In this document: piece by piece, positions 32,943 through 42,848 of the stretch
How the letters are laid out: each line of letters opens with the position of its first letter
How positions within the stretch are numbered: position 1 is the stretch's first letter
Source of the DNA: Ignavibacteria bacterium
GTDB lineage: Bacteria; Bacteroidota; Ignavibacteria; Tepidaquicellales; Tepidaquicellaceae
DNA: 64,000 nt
Reading direction: 5' to 3'
Assembly: GCA_016716125.1 (NCBI GenBank)
Contig: JADJWZ010000005.1
Coordinates: forward strand, 1 to 64,000
Translations under genes and position numbers: made by a program
Notes under the pieces: generated by a model
Databases searched by the model: none
Told to the model about the DNA's origin: nothing
Seen by the model: the letters and a program-made list of their open reading frames with translations, nothing else

Positions 32943-33638
32943 TTACCATTCACCACCCATATACCTCTTCACCTCTTCCATATCCTTTTTCTCCGTTATC
33001 TTCACATTTCTTTTATCACCCGGTATCACCTTCACTTTATATCCGTACTTCTCAACTATCGAAGACTCATCGGTTCCGGTAAATCCATCCTTATACGATC
33101 TCAAAAAACATTTCTGCAGTATTTCAAATCCGAAAGCCTGCGGAGTCTGTACAGTTACGACACCATTTCTGTCCACTGTATCTTTTACGAAAAAATTTTT
33201 ATCCGTCCTTTTTAAAGTATCACTGACAGCAATGCCCGGAATTACGCAGCCGAATTTATCTGCGGCGTTTATTACTTCCCTAATCAGCTTTACCGAAACA
33301 AGCGGTCTGACGGCGTCATGAATCAGAATAATGTCTTTCTTTCCGCAGTCAAGATTTATCAAAGCGTTATACACCGAGTCCTGTCTGCGCTTTCCGCCTT
33401 CGACAACTTTTTTTACTTTTGTAAAATTGTTTTTTCTTATTATTGAACAGATCCGAATAAAATTTTCAGGAGCCGCTGCAATAATTATTTCATCAATAGC
33501 TTTTACATCATGAAATTTTTTTACAGTATGAGTCAGTATTTCTTTACCGTTCAATTTCAGAAACTGCTTCGGTGTTTTACCTCCGAATCTCACTCCGCTT
33601 CCCGACGCCGGTATAATGACTTTTACGGCTCTGTTCAA
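32943..33638 (-). CDS. ispD: 2-C-methyl-D-erythritol 4-phosphate cytidylyltransferase
   Basis: 231 residues. It makes CDP-methylerythritol in the MEP isoprenoid pathway. VIIPASGSGVRFGGKTPKQF is the CTP-binding loop, ILIHDAVRPLVS the metal-binding region, VVTVQTPQAFG and GTDESSIVEKYG the substrate region. The length is normal. It begins the minus-strand run that continues to folE2. Confidence 0.93.
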   Translation of the reverse strand: MNRAVKVIIPASGSGVRFGGKTPKQFLKLNGKEILTHTVKKFHDVKAIDEIIIAAAPENFIRICSIIRKNNFTKVKKVVEGGKRRQDSVYNALINLDCGKKDIILIHDAVRPLVSVKLIREVINAADKFGCVIPGIAVSDTLKRTDKNFFVKDTVDRNGVVTVQTPQAFGFEILQKCFLRSYKDGFTGTDESSIVEKYGYKVKVIPGDKRNVKITEKKDMEEVKRYMGGEW

Positions 33639-34124
33639 TCCTGTCCAGCTTTATTTATTCTTATCAAATCTGATTCAATGTTAATTAAATTCTGACTTCT
33701 CTGCCGGTGACTGATAAAAAATTTATTTTGTAAAATTAATCAAATTAAAAACTTATTACGATATATAATTTTTTAAATTTGGGAAAGGAAGTTAAACAGC
33801 TAGCATAAGAAATACTTTATCTTGGAATCAGAATGCCTTGGTAAATTCGCTCAGTTAATTATATTATTTGATTTTTTATGTTCAATAATTTCTTGTGTTC
33901 ATGTTTCGTGAACAGACAATATATTTAACAATTTCTAAAGAAGAAAGGAATTTGTAATTTTTCAGTTGAGGCTGAAAGTACGCTTATAGAAATTTTATGT
34001 AATTTGTATGAGCAAGCTCCGGCAATTTGCTATCAATTTACTTTTTAACCGGAGTTAAGAATAAAATATACCCGATAACCGATATTCACATATATTTTTT
34101 TTGCGAGAAAGGTTATTTTGACTA
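33639..34124. other. Divergent intergenic region, 486 bases
   Basis: No gene was found. It separates ispD (minus) from the 34125 operon (plus) and must carry both promoters, but I could not assign them. Two short palindromes are visible: GTTCA-TGTTTCG-TGAAC (33897-33913), a possible operator, and CTCCGG (34017-34022) with CCGGAG (34049-34054), which could form a leader hairpin about 70 bases before the 34125 start. Confidence 0.4.
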
Positions 34125-34589
34125 ATGAAAAATACATATATCGCTTTTTATGTACTTAGCCTTTTAATATTTATTTTTACACTTTTAGGCGGTTCGCTGA
34201 CCCGTCCTGTTTTCGAATCTTTGTCTGAGAAGACAATTGAAAAGACAGGTTTCAAAAAATCATATGTTCAGTCCTTTGACAACAGAATTGACGAACTCAT
34301 ATTCAAATCAAAACAGATCGAACTTCAGATAGAAAAAATAAAAAAATTTTTCTCTTCGGATAAAATTGATGAAAGCAAATATTCAAAAGAGGAAAGTAAA
34401 ATGCTTGAGAATTCTGTTTATATACCTTTGCAGAATATGTTCATTATGATCTTCCGGTTTCTTACTGTTATCCTGTCCGTTTTTTTACTTTTCACAGCTG
34501 TGATAATTCAGCTTTTCAGCAGAGGATTTGAATTACGAAAAAGGGTGTCAAGACTTGAAGCTGCAATGTATTCCGGAAACCGCGTATGA
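34125..34589 (+). CDS. Hypothetical two-helix membrane protein with coiled coil
   Basis: 154 residues, no recognised family. A first membrane segment (YIAFYVLSLLIFIFTLLGG) is followed by a charged, probably coiled-coil loop (~40-85: IDELIFKSKQIELQIEKIKK). The second membrane segment is at ~103-128 (LQNMFIMIFRFLTVILSVF), and the tail is basic. The loop is long enough to lie in the periplasm. The stop overlaps the tsaC start by four bases (ATGA), so the two are translationally coupled. Confidence 0.75.
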   Translation: MKNTYIAFYVLSLLIFIFTLLGGSLTRPVFESLSEKTIEKTGFKKSYVQSFDNRIDELIFKSKQIELQIEKIKKFFSSDKIDESKYSKEESKMLENSVYIPLQNMFIMIFRFLTVILSVFLLFTAVIIQLFSRGFELRKRVSRLEAAMYSGNRV

Positions 34590-35566
34590 CGAAAATAATT
34601 ACGGACATTGAAACTGCGGCTGAAGAGATCCGCAAAGGAAACATCACCGGTCTTCCGACTGAAACTGTTTACGGACTCGGAGCTGATGCATTAAATGACG
34701 AAGCTGTTATAAAGATCTTTGAATCGAAAGACAGACCTGTATTTAATCCTGTCATAGTTCATATTCGTGATGTTAGTGACATAGAGAAATACAGCTCTGA
34801 TATTCCTGATAAAGTATATGACCTTGCGGAAAAATTTTCTCCGGGACCTGTTACATTTGTACTTAAGAAAAAAAATGTTATCTCTGATCTTGTAACCGCA
34901 GGTAATGACAGCGTCGGACTTAGAATTCCGTCAAATCATATTTTCAGGGAAGTGTTAAGACTTGCAGGAACTCCGGTCGCCGCACCGTCCGCAAACAGGT
35001 CGGGCAGGATATCACCCACCACTGCGGAGGAAGTTTTAAAAGAAATGAACGGCAAAATAAATTACATACTTGACGGCGGGAAATGTGAAATTGGAATCGA
35101 ATCCACCGTCATCAGTTTTTTAAATGGCGGGATCAGAATTTTAAGACTCGGCTATATTACGAAAGAAGATATTGAGAAAGTGACAGGTAAAATAAATGAT
35201 AAGATCACAAATGACTTTACGGATCCGGACTCACCCGGAAATATTTCTCCGGGATTGCTGAAGATACATTACGCTCCCGCTACTCCTTTATATAAATGTA
35301 ATGAACCGGAAATTGCTGGAGGCGTTACCGGACTCCAAACGGGAATACTTGATTTCAGTAATTATCAGGACACTAAAGAAATTGCTTTCAATCTTTATTC
35401 AGATCTCCGGAGGCTTGATGAATCGGGATTTGACATGCTGTTATACAGTGAGATTGAAAACACGGGACTTGGCGCTGCGATAAATGACAGATTAAAAAGA
35501 GCAGGATCCGGAGAGATAATTCTTTCTGAAAATTCATATAAAATAATTAACAACAAGAATGACTGA
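34586..35566 (+). CDS. tsaC: Threonylcarbamoyl-AMP synthase (Sua5-type)
   Basis: 326 residues. It makes threonylcarbamoyl-AMP for the t6A37 tRNA modification. GLPTETVYGLGADALNDEAV, SKDRPVFNPVIVHI and PSANRSGRISPTTAEEV form the YrdC domain (~1-200). SPGLLKIHYAPATPLYKC is the conserved linker to a C-terminal Sua5 domain. Length agrees with Sua5 rather than short TsaC. It overlaps both neighbours (ATGA at the start, eight bases at the end), so it is embedded in an operon of otherwise unknown genes. Confidence 0.92.
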   Translation: MTKIITDIETAAEEIRKGNITGLPTETVYGLGADALNDEAVIKIFESKDRPVFNPVIVHIRDVSDIEKYSSDIPDKVYDLAEKFSPGPVTFVLKKKNVISDLVTAGNDSVGLRIPSNHIFREVLRLAGTPVAAPSANRSGRISPTTAEEVLKEMNGKINYILDGGKCEIGIESTVISFLNGGIRILRLGYITKEDIEKVTGKINDKITNDFTDPDSPGNISPGLLKIHYAPATPLYKCNEPEIAGGVTGLQTGILDFSNYQDTKEIAFNLYSDLRRLDESGFDMLLYSEIENTGLGAAINDRLKRAGSGEIILSENSYKIINNKND

Positions 35567-36869
35567 GCCGATCATAATAGATTTTGATGACGAAAAAGAC
35601 AAACCCAAACAGGACAATTCCGGCAAAACTGTTCCGGAGAAAGAAAGGATTGTAATTGATCTCAGCGAAGAGCTGAATAAAATTGAAATTGAACACATTG
35701 AAGAAACTTATGAGGATCAGATACTCAGGCAAAAAGTTGACTGTTTTTATAAAGGCGGCAGCGGTCTGAATAATTTTTATGAGAGCAGTCTGAATTTTCC
35801 GGAAGGTATTGAAAAGGGTTTCAGTCAGTCATTCAGGATAAATCTTAAAGATGATTTTTTTAACAGTGTGCTTTTTAATAACAGATATATAATACTGAGT
35901 TCGTGCACCGGTCATGTTTATTTTACAGACAGGTTCACGGGATATACTGAACACAAAGAGCGCATTAAGGAACAGGTATTTGAAAAGACCGGGCTGGTTT
36001 ATTCAAATTGTGTTTACTTAAATTCACTTAAGAAAATTTTCCGTTACGGAAAAACGGATGAAAAAATTTTCGATTCAGAAGAGATATATGAATCCGGCGA
36101 CGGAGTTTTTATCTGGAGCAATCTGAACCGCTATAAGAATTTTATTCTGTTTACAGACTATGATCCTTCGCTTCAGACAGCCGGACTTAATTTTATAAAT
36201 GTTGAAAACAAAGAAAATGCCGGAAAAGAAAAAAATTCAGGAATTTTCTTTCGGTATGAATTTAAAGTCAGCAGTTATATAAGCGACAGGATATGCATTG
36301 CCGGGAAGACTGCATTTATACTGACTGATTCAAAACTGCTGATATTTGACATTGAAAAAAGGACGGAAGTTATGACAGAACTGAATATAAAGACGGATGA
36401 AAATTCTTTTCTTTTTTATTCGGGTAACAGGATATATATTACAACAATTGATTATGAACTTTACTATACAGATCTTCCTGTGAACTCCGGTAATTTCAAA
36501 ACAACCGGAATAAAAAGTAATTATATTAATTCCATCGGAGGATTCGGAGATAATATTTTTACGGGAACGATGGAGGGCTGGAAATTATTCAAGTCAACGG
36601 GTCTCAAGATTTATGAATTCGAAGATGAATATGAGAACCGTATTGAAAGCATCAGCAGAAATGTAATAGTGATCTCAAAAAGCAACAAGATAGTATTCAG
36701 CAATCTAAACAGGTTTCAGGAAGCGGAAGGATATGCCATATCTTCCGATAAGTTAAACGAATCGGAATTTATAAATTCATCTGTGATATCCGGGAATGAG
36801 ATTTTCATACTAACGAGAAAGGGTATACTTGAATCTTTTACAAACGATAAATTAAATATACATATCTGA
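35559..36869 (+). CDS. Cytoplasmic propeller-like protein of unknown function
   Basis: 436 residues, no signal peptide. An acidic N-terminus (TEPIIIDFDDEKD, IVIDLSEELNKIEIEHI) precedes about seven weak repeats of the PQQ/WD kind. Examples are NRYIILSSCTGHVYFTDRFT, GKTAFILTDSKLLIFDIEKR and GNRIYITTIDYELYYTDLPV. These suggest a beta-propeller. No catalytic motif is visible. It starts eight bases inside tsaC and ends three bases before the VWA gene, so all three are coupled. Confidence 0.65.
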   Translation: MTEPIIIDFDDEKDKPKQDNSGKTVPEKERIVIDLSEELNKIEIEHIEETYEDQILRQKVDCFYKGGSGLNNFYESSLNFPEGIEKGFSQSFRINLKDDFFNSVLFNNRYIILSSCTGHVYFTDRFTGYTEHKERIKEQVFEKTGLVYSNCVYLNSLKKIFRYGKTDEKIFDSEEIYESGDGVFIWSNLNRYKNFILFTDYDPSLQTAGLNFINVENKENAGKEKNSGIFFRYEFKVSSYISDRICIAGKTAFILTDSKLLIFDIEKRTEVMTELNIKTDENSFLFYSGNRIYITTIDYELYYTDLPVNSGNFKTTGIKSNYINSIGGFGDNIFTGTMEGWKLFKSTGLKIYEFEDEYENRIESISRNVIVISKSNKIVFSNLNRFQEAEGYAISSDKLNESEFINSSVISGNEIFILTRKGILESFTNDKLNIHI

Positions 36870-36872
36870 TCA

Positions 36873-38519
36873 ATGATCAATTTCAGAAAATTTTTATTAA
36901 TAATATTTCTTACAGCGGCTTCGTTCGCAAATTCCCAGCCGGGTAATCAGTTCATATTTTTATTTGACAATTCGGGAAGCATGCTTCCTTATTACAATAA
37001 TCCGGAGAGCAGTTTCAAAATTTTCAGTAAAGCTTTAATAAAAAATTCCGTAAAGGGAAGTGATAAAACCGGAATATACCTTTTCACAAAGACCGATGAG
37101 AAGCGCGCGATCAGTTCGCCAAAAATGCTGTTCAGCGCAGGCGCAGATGAAATGATACTTGATAAAATATTTATTAAATTCATACCGATGAGAGGAAATG
37201 ATAATCTCACGGGAACGACGGATCTGATAGAAGCGCTTGACAAGGGAATTGCCGCAGTCGAAGGAAACTCTGCAGTGATATGGCTTATCACGGATAACAT
37301 AAATGATAATAGCGGAAGCGGAGATTCGTCTTATTCCAACACGCTTGAGTTTTATAAGAAGCTGAGATCGGATGCAAATATTCAGAAAATACTTTTGTAT
37401 CCAATACCGGAAAGAGCTGTTGACGGAAGCGATACGGCAAAGGGATACGTTGCATACGGGATCGTATATTCGAAAACCCGTTTGTCACAGCCCGAGCTGG
37501 AAAGTTATGATACTATACTAAGAAGAAGCGGTATAAAAGAAAAAGCTATTACGTTAAAGCCGCTCGACATCGGAACAATATTGCTGAAGCCGCAGATCAC
37601 ACAGAGTAAAATTACCGACGGTAAAATTTATTTCGACGGATCGTCACTCAGAGGAAAAGGATTTGAAGAAGGCGAGAAAGTTCAGGAGACTTTCAACGAT
37701 CTCACGCTGAAATCAAATCTATATCCTTATATAATAAAGAGCGCAAAACTCAGCGTCGGACTAGATAATTTTACATCATCCGACTATTCCGTAAAATCAC
37801 TCGGTACGCAGACCATTTCGCCGTCCACAGTCAGCAACGTTTCGCCGGAAGGAGAGGTAACGGGATTTTCCGTAATATTCAATCTGCCGGAGATCACGCC
37901 TAACTTTTCTTTCAATACAATTTTCAAAGAGGATTTTACGATCGGCGGGGATCTGATACTTGAAGTATCACAGGTAGATATTTTACTGGATGAGAATTAC
38001 GTAAACCGTTTTAGAGAACTCTTTGCGCTGCAGTCTGTTCCGGAAATTTTTCAGCCTGTACTGAAGGATAAAAAAATAATCACAAAGATCCCGCTGGAGA
38101 TTCGGATGAGATACGGACCATGGAGATTATTCGTGTTGATAGGACTGATCGCGCTTATAGCCGTATTTATAATCTTTTTCCTCTTAATGTTATTTAAGAA
38201 AAAGTGTTTCGGACTTTCAATGGACAACGGACCGGTGCAGGATGTATGTCTCGGCGGATTTTCATCTTATTCGGTTTCAACCGGAATGTCCGGCGAGCTG
38301 GGTAAAATAAAAAAGTCAATGACGGGAAGGCTGAGTTTTGAATATTCGAAAAGCACCACTTCACCCGGCGCTAAGACTGCACTAACTGAAAATATACCGA
38401 TCGAGATTCAATACGAAGATGAGGGATTCAGGACGAATTCAGTATCTCTGATGATAACCGAATCCGAAAAAGGAGCTGACAGAAATCTCGGTGATACTGA
38501 TGAAACGGGAATATACTGA
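36873..38519 (+). CDS. VWA-domain membrane protein
   Basis: 548 residues. A signal peptide (FRKFLLIIFLTAASFANS) is followed by a von Willebrand A domain with the MIDAS motif DNSGS (Asp32, Ser34, Ser36) and a second metal loop near GTTDLIEA. Beta-rich sequence follows, then one membrane helix (~415-440, LFVLIGLIALIAVFIIFFLL) and a ~105-residue cytoplasmic tail. So the VWA domain faces the periplasm. VWA proteins bind partners through the metal. It probably works with the propeller protein encoded upstream and the barrel encoded downstream. Confidence 0.8.
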   Translation: MINFRKFLLIIFLTAASFANSQPGNQFIFLFDNSGSMLPYYNNPESSFKIFSKALIKNSVKGSDKTGIYLFTKTDEKRAISSPKMLFSAGADEMILDKIFIKFIPMRGNDNLTGTTDLIEALDKGIAAVEGNSAVIWLITDNINDNSGSGDSSYSNTLEFYKKLRSDANIQKILLYPIPERAVDGSDTAKGYVAYGIVYSKTRLSQPELESYDTILRRSGIKEKAITLKPLDIGTILLKPQITQSKITDGKIYFDGSSLRGKGFEEGEKVQETFNDLTLKSNLYPYIIKSAKLSVGLDNFTSSDYSVKSLGTQTISPSTVSNVSPEGEVTGFSVIFNLPEITPNFSFNTIFKEDFTIGGDLILEVSQVDILLDENYVNRFRELFALQSVPEIFQPVLKDKKIITKIPLEIRMRYGPWRLFVLIGLIALIAVFIIFFLLMLFKKKCFGLSMDNGPVQDVCLGGFSSYSVSTGMSGELGKIKKSMTGRLSFEYSKSTTSPGAKTALTENIPIEIQYEDEGFRTNSVSLMITESEKGADRNLGDTDETGIY

Positions 38520-38690
38520 CGCGGAAAATATTAAACTTATTTTTTTAATTAAATAATTTTTTGATTATACATTTATTAATTTAACAGCAGAAATAATTTA
38601 TCTGAAGACCGTAATTTATTTTATGAAATAAAATTAAACTGCATACAGTTTTAATCTTTAATCAGAGATACGGTTAATTTAAACAGAGTA

Positions 38691-41600
38691 ATGTTAATCA
38701 AAAAATTTATAATTCTTTTACCGCTGCTTTTTCTCGCAACCTGTCTGTATTCACAGCAGAATCCGAATTATAAAACAATTATTACGCAGATAGGAAACAG
38801 GGATACACTGATAACTCTTCCCGAGAAATTCATAATTCCATTTTCGGAAATTCTTACACTTCAAAACAAAGTACTGACTCCTGTTAGCGACTACAAACTT
38901 GATCACCGTCAGGGGATCATAACACTCAGCAAAGAACTATTCAGCAAATACGAGCTTGACACTTTTCAGATATATTCTTTGAAGACGGATTACGATGTAT
39001 TTCCTTACGACATAAAGGAAGAGTATTCTAATTTTGAGATCATCACGGAGAGGGATACAGTCACAGGCGATTCTATAATGATAGCTACGCAGACCAAAGA
39101 TTTCATGGGCAGTTTATTTGAAGGAACTGATCTGCAGAAATCAGGAAGTTTGTTCAGAGGAGTTACGATAGGTTCAAACCGGGATCTTTCGCTAAACTCC
39201 GGATTCCGCCTGCAGCTGAACGGAAAACTTACCAGCGACATAGAAATTAATGCAGCGCTTACTGATGAGTCGACGCCTATACAGCCGGAAGGAAACACAC
39301 AGAAGCTTCAGGAGCTTGATAATGTTTTTATAGAATTGAAGGGACAGGATTTCACGGGGACAATAGGAGATATAAAAATAGATTTTTTAAATACTGAGTT
39401 TTCAAACTTTTCAAGAAAGATACAGGGAGCGAAGGGATACGGAGTTTACGGAAACGGACTTGGAAATATACTGCTGAGCGGTGCTGTGCAGAGAGGAAAG
39501 TATAATACAAATTCTTTTAACGGAAGAGACGGCATACAGGGACCTTATTATCTGATTGGAAATGACAACGAGATAAACATACTTGTTCTATCCGGCACTG
39601 AAAAAGTATATCTTGACGGAATTGAAATGATCCGCGGCGAGCAGGCTGATTATATTATTGATTACGGCATCGGGACGATCACTTTTACAAACAGGAGGAT
39701 CATAACATCCGCATCAAGAGTGATAGTTGATTTTGAATATACTGACAGAAAATATTCAAGGACCCTTATCACCGGAGCAAACAATCTGAATCTTCTTAAC
39801 AATAAATTAAGAGTCGGATTTTCATATGTGAATGAAAATGACAACGAAGATAAGACGATTGATTTCTCGCTGACGGATGCAGATAAAGAAATTCTCACCC
39901 GGGCAGGTGATGACAGATTCAAAGCAGTAAAGTCAGGTGTTGAATTTGTCGGCCGTGATACTGCAACCGGACTTGGAAAGGGACTATATATAAAATCAGA
40001 TACTCTTATAAATTCGGAAAACATAACAGTCTATAAATATTTACCAAATGATACCAATGCAGTATATCAGGTTACATTTTCTTTTGTCGGACAGGGAAAA
40101 GGAAATTATCTGCAGAAGAGTTCGCTCGAGTATAATTTCAACGGACTTGCGCAGGGAAATTTTGATACTATAGTTTTTATACCGCTGCCGAATGCATATC
40201 AGATCGGTGACATAAAAGTAAAGTATGAGTCCTCCCCCAGACGTGAATTTACGCTGGATCTGGAAACCGCTGTATCAACGCTTGACGCAAATAAATTTTC
40301 AGACATTGACGATAACAATAACTCGGGCCTTGCATTTTTCGGAATACTGGGTTTAAGTAAACAAAATTTTAAATTTCTAGGAGCGAAGCTAAATTCACTG
40401 GAGCTTAAACTAAAGAGTAAAATTGTAAACAAAATATTTGCTCCGGTTGAAAGATACAATCCTGTTGAGTTTTACAGACAATATGATATACAGGATTCCA
40501 ATAAACTTACGGAAGATCTGAGAGAGGCGTCACTGATTGTTTCACCGGTTGAATATATAAGGTTTAACGCACAGTTCGGTCAGCTCTTAAGAGGAGACGG
40601 ATTTGACGCTCTGAGATCATCTGCAGAATTCATTATGAGGGATGAAACAAAGGATATTCCTGATGTGCTTTATAACATTGAATTTATAAAATCTGATAAC
40701 ACTTATATAAATATAAACAGCAACTGGTTAAGACAGTTTGCGACCGCGGGTTATAAAAAATATTTTGGAGGATTTTCATTTGACAATCCGAATATGGAAT
40801 TCCGTCTGGATTTTATTCAGGAAAACAGGAGAAACAAGGTGCAGGGGCTGACAGGGGACAGTCTACAATCAGGAAGTTTTTCATTTTATGAAGTAAAGCC
40901 GAAGCTGATACTGAATAATTTGTTTGATGTGAATCTATATACGGAATTCGGATTAAGGAAAGATAATCTTCCTGTCAACGGAGTCCTTCAGAAAGAGTCG
41001 CAGACTTTTACCCAGACATACGGATTGAGATACAGCGGTGTGCAGTGGGTATCGACCTTTCTCGAGCTAACCCACAGGAAAAAAGATTTTGACAACGCGT
41101 TCGTATCGGAAACAAACACTAATAATAATTCCCTACTTGTTAATTGGCAGACGAGACTTGATCCGCTGAGCGGTTCGCTACTGTCGGACTTTTATTACAA
41201 CACGACAAGCGAGAGACAGGCGCGTGTAGAAAGGATCTTTGTCGAAGTGCGGGTAGGCGAAGGAAATTATGTTTATCTGGGTGATCTGAATGCAAACGGA
41301 TTAAAGGATGAGAATGAATTTCAGCTGACAAATTTTGACGACGGAAATTATATACGAATTAATCAGCCGACGAGTGAATTATTTCCTGTGACAGCGCTTA
41401 ACTCTTCAGTCAGATTCAATATAAAACCGTCGAGATTTTTCACCGTTACAGGCAACAACGTATTTTCAGAGTTACTGCGTAATACAACTGCAGAAACATA
41501 TTTAAGGGTAGAAGAAAAAAGTAAATCTCCAAATCCGGAAGATATATATTTTTTAAAGTTCAGCACATTTCAGAATGATTCGAATACTTTATTGGGGACT

Positions 41601-42239
41601 AGTCTTATTCAGCAGGACATTAATTTTTTTGAATTCAATACAGCTTACTCGTTAAAGCTGAGATTTATTCAGCAGAGAAATATGAATCAGTTTGTCAGCG
41701 GCAACGAAAGATTTTTCGGAATTCAAAAATCCGTAAAGCTTAAGCTTGGACTGACTAATGACATAACAACGCTGTTTGAATATTTAAACAGAGTGGACAG
41801 AAATGATGCGCCGGCAAACTCCGTCAGAAACAGGAATATAAAATCGGAAGGCATATCCGGAGATTTCTCATACAGACCTATTCCGGAAATCGAGAGCGGG
41901 TTTGTTCTGAATTTTTCACAAGCTACAGATGATTATCCGGCTGTACCTCTGCAGGCGGATATTAACAGAATACTGTTCAGAATTATTTATTCGTTTACAT
42001 TATCGGGAAGAATAAGAGCGGAAGTGGAAAGGGACAACATTAAGCTCAACAATCCTGATGCGGCATTTCCATATGAGCTTACAAACGGAAGACCGGTCGG
42101 GAGCAGTATATTATGGAGAATATTATTTGATTACAGCATCAGCAAAAATCTGCAGGCGACTTTTAATTACGACGGCAGGGCAGAGAGCAACAGAAATGTG
42201 ATACACACGGGCCGCGCGGAAATAAAAGCATTCTTCTGA
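38691..42239 (+). CDS. Large outer-membrane beta-barrel protein, SprA-like N-terminal segment
   Basis: 1182 residues. A signal peptide (IKKFIILLPLLFLATCLYSQ) is followed by a segment similar to the Bacteroidota SprA family: FRGVTIGSNRDLSLNSGFRL, then ALTDESTPIQPEGNTQKLQE. From ~600 to the end, alternating aromatic beta strands suggest a barrel, and the last residue is Phe (AEIKAFF), as in outer-membrane barrels. SprA is the T9SS translocon (about 2,400 residues); this one is half that size. So it is a related surface or export protein, not SprA itself. It is 171 bases after the VWA gene. Confidence 0.6.
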   Translation: MLIKKFIILLPLLFLATCLYSQQNPNYKTIITQIGNRDTLITLPEKFIIPFSEILTLQNKVLTPVSDYKLDHRQGIITLSKELFSKYELDTFQIYSLKTDYDVFPYDIKEEYSNFEIITERDTVTGDSIMIATQTKDFMGSLFEGTDLQKSGSLFRGVTIGSNRDLSLNSGFRLQLNGKLTSDIEINAALTDESTPIQPEGNTQKLQELDNVFIELKGQDFTGTIGDIKIDFLNTEFSNFSRKIQGAKGYGVYGNGLGNILLSGAVQRGKYNTNSFNGRDGIQGPYYLIGNDNEINILVLSGTEKVYLDGIEMIRGEQADYIIDYGIGTITFTNRRIITSASRVIVDFEYTDRKYSRTLITGANNLNLLNNKLRVGFSYVNENDNEDKTIDFSLTDADKEILTRAGDDRFKAVKSGVEFVGRDTATGLGKGLYIKSDTLINSENITVYKYLPNDTNAVYQVTFSFVGQGKGNYLQKSSLEYNFNGLAQGNFDTIVFIPLPNAYQIGDIKVKYESSPRREFTLDLETAVSTLDANKFSDIDDNNNSGLAFFGILGLSKQNFKFLGAKLNSLELKLKSKIVNKIFAPVERYNPVEFYRQYDIQDSNKLTEDLREASLIVSPVEYIRFNAQFGQLLRGDGFDALRSSAEFIMRDETKDIPDVLYNIEFIKSDNTYININSNWLRQFATAGYKKYFGGFSFDNPNMEFRLDFIQENRRNKVQGLTGDSLQSGSFSFYEVKPKLILNNLFDVNLYTEFGLRKDNLPVNGVLQKESQTFTQTYGLRYSGVQWVSTFLELTHRKKDFDNAFVSETNTNNNSLLVNWQTRLDPLSGSLLSDFYYNTTSERQARVERIFVEVRVGEGNYVYLGDLNANGLKDENEFQLTNFDDGNYIRINQPTSELFPVTALNSSVRFNIKPSRFFTVTGNNVFSELLRNTTAETYLRVEEKSKSPNPEDIYFLKFSTFQNDSNTLLGTSLIQQDINFFEFNTAYSLKLRFIQQRNMNQFVSGNERFFGIQKSVKLKLGLTNDITTLFEYLNRVDRNDAPANSVRNRNIKSEGISGDFSYRPIPEIESGFVLNFSQATDDYPAVPLQADINRILFRIIYSFTLSGRIRAEVERDNIKLNNPDAAFPYELTNGRPVGSSILWRILFDYSISKNLQATFNYDGRAESNRNVIHTGRAEIKAFF

Positions 42240-42263
42240 AAACAAAATATCGTATTTTATTTA

Positions 42264-42848
42264 TCATGCAAATCCTGTCTCATTCAGATCCGAGAGATTG
42301 TCAATGTCGGAAAGTACTTCGAGAAGATAATAATTTTTATTCAGCTTTTTAATCTTTTCCACAGTCTGCTTAAGGACTTCATTTGAACTCCAGTTAATAT
42401 TTTCAAACAGAGTTTCCGAATTCTCTTTCAGACCGAGGAGATAATACCCGCCGTCTTTTGCCGGACCCAGCACAAATTCAGCTTCGTCAAGTTTATCAAA
42501 AGCCTGATTCAGAATATCAGCATTCAGTCCCGGACAGTCTGTTCCGATAAGTAATATTTTTTCAAAGCCTGATCTCAGAAGATCATTGAAGGCATTTTTC
42601 ATTTTCTCACCCAGGTCCTTACCGCTTTGTAATTCCTGCCGGTAATTTTCATCGAAGAGATCCAAATCTTTGAAATCAGTCAGGTATAAAAATTTTTCAC
42701 ATGAAATCTCTTTTGTGCATTTGTAAGTATGATATAAAAGCTTTACGTAAATTTCGAAAGCTATATCAATTCCCGCTTCCGCTGCAAGTCTTTTTTTGAC
42801 ATTACCAATTACCGGATTTCTTGCAAAAATTATGAGAGCATTTTTCAT
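42264..42848 (-). CDS. TIGR04282-family (DUF2064) nucleotidyl/glycosyltransferase
   Basis: 194 residues. IFARNPVIGNVKKRLAAEAG, LIGTDCPGLNADILNQAFD and FVLGPAKDGGYYLLGL are the signatures of this GT-A-fold family, known to cluster with ArsS-type radical SAM proteins. Family members are annotated in arsenosugar synthesis, but the reaction is unproven. It is the last gene of the operon running from 51063. Its start overlaps the previous stop by four bases. Confidence 0.85.
   Translation of the reverse strand: MKNALIIFARNPVIGNVKKRLAAEAGIDIAFEIYVKLLYHTYKCTKEISCEKFLYLTDFKDLDLFDENYRQELQSGKDLGEKMKNAFNDLLRSGFEKILLIGTDCPGLNADILNQAFDKLDEAEFVLGPAKDGGYYLLGLKENSETLFENINWSSNEVLKQTVEKIKKLNKNYYLLEVLSDIDNLSDLNETGFA

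Noticed and set aside
33639..34124. A small RNA gene or riboswitch
   Set aside because: Only two short palindromes are visible; there is no known riboswitch core or promoter-terminator pair.
38691..42239. The true T9SS translocon SprA
   Set aside because: It is only half the expected length, and most of the SprA sequence signatures are missing.
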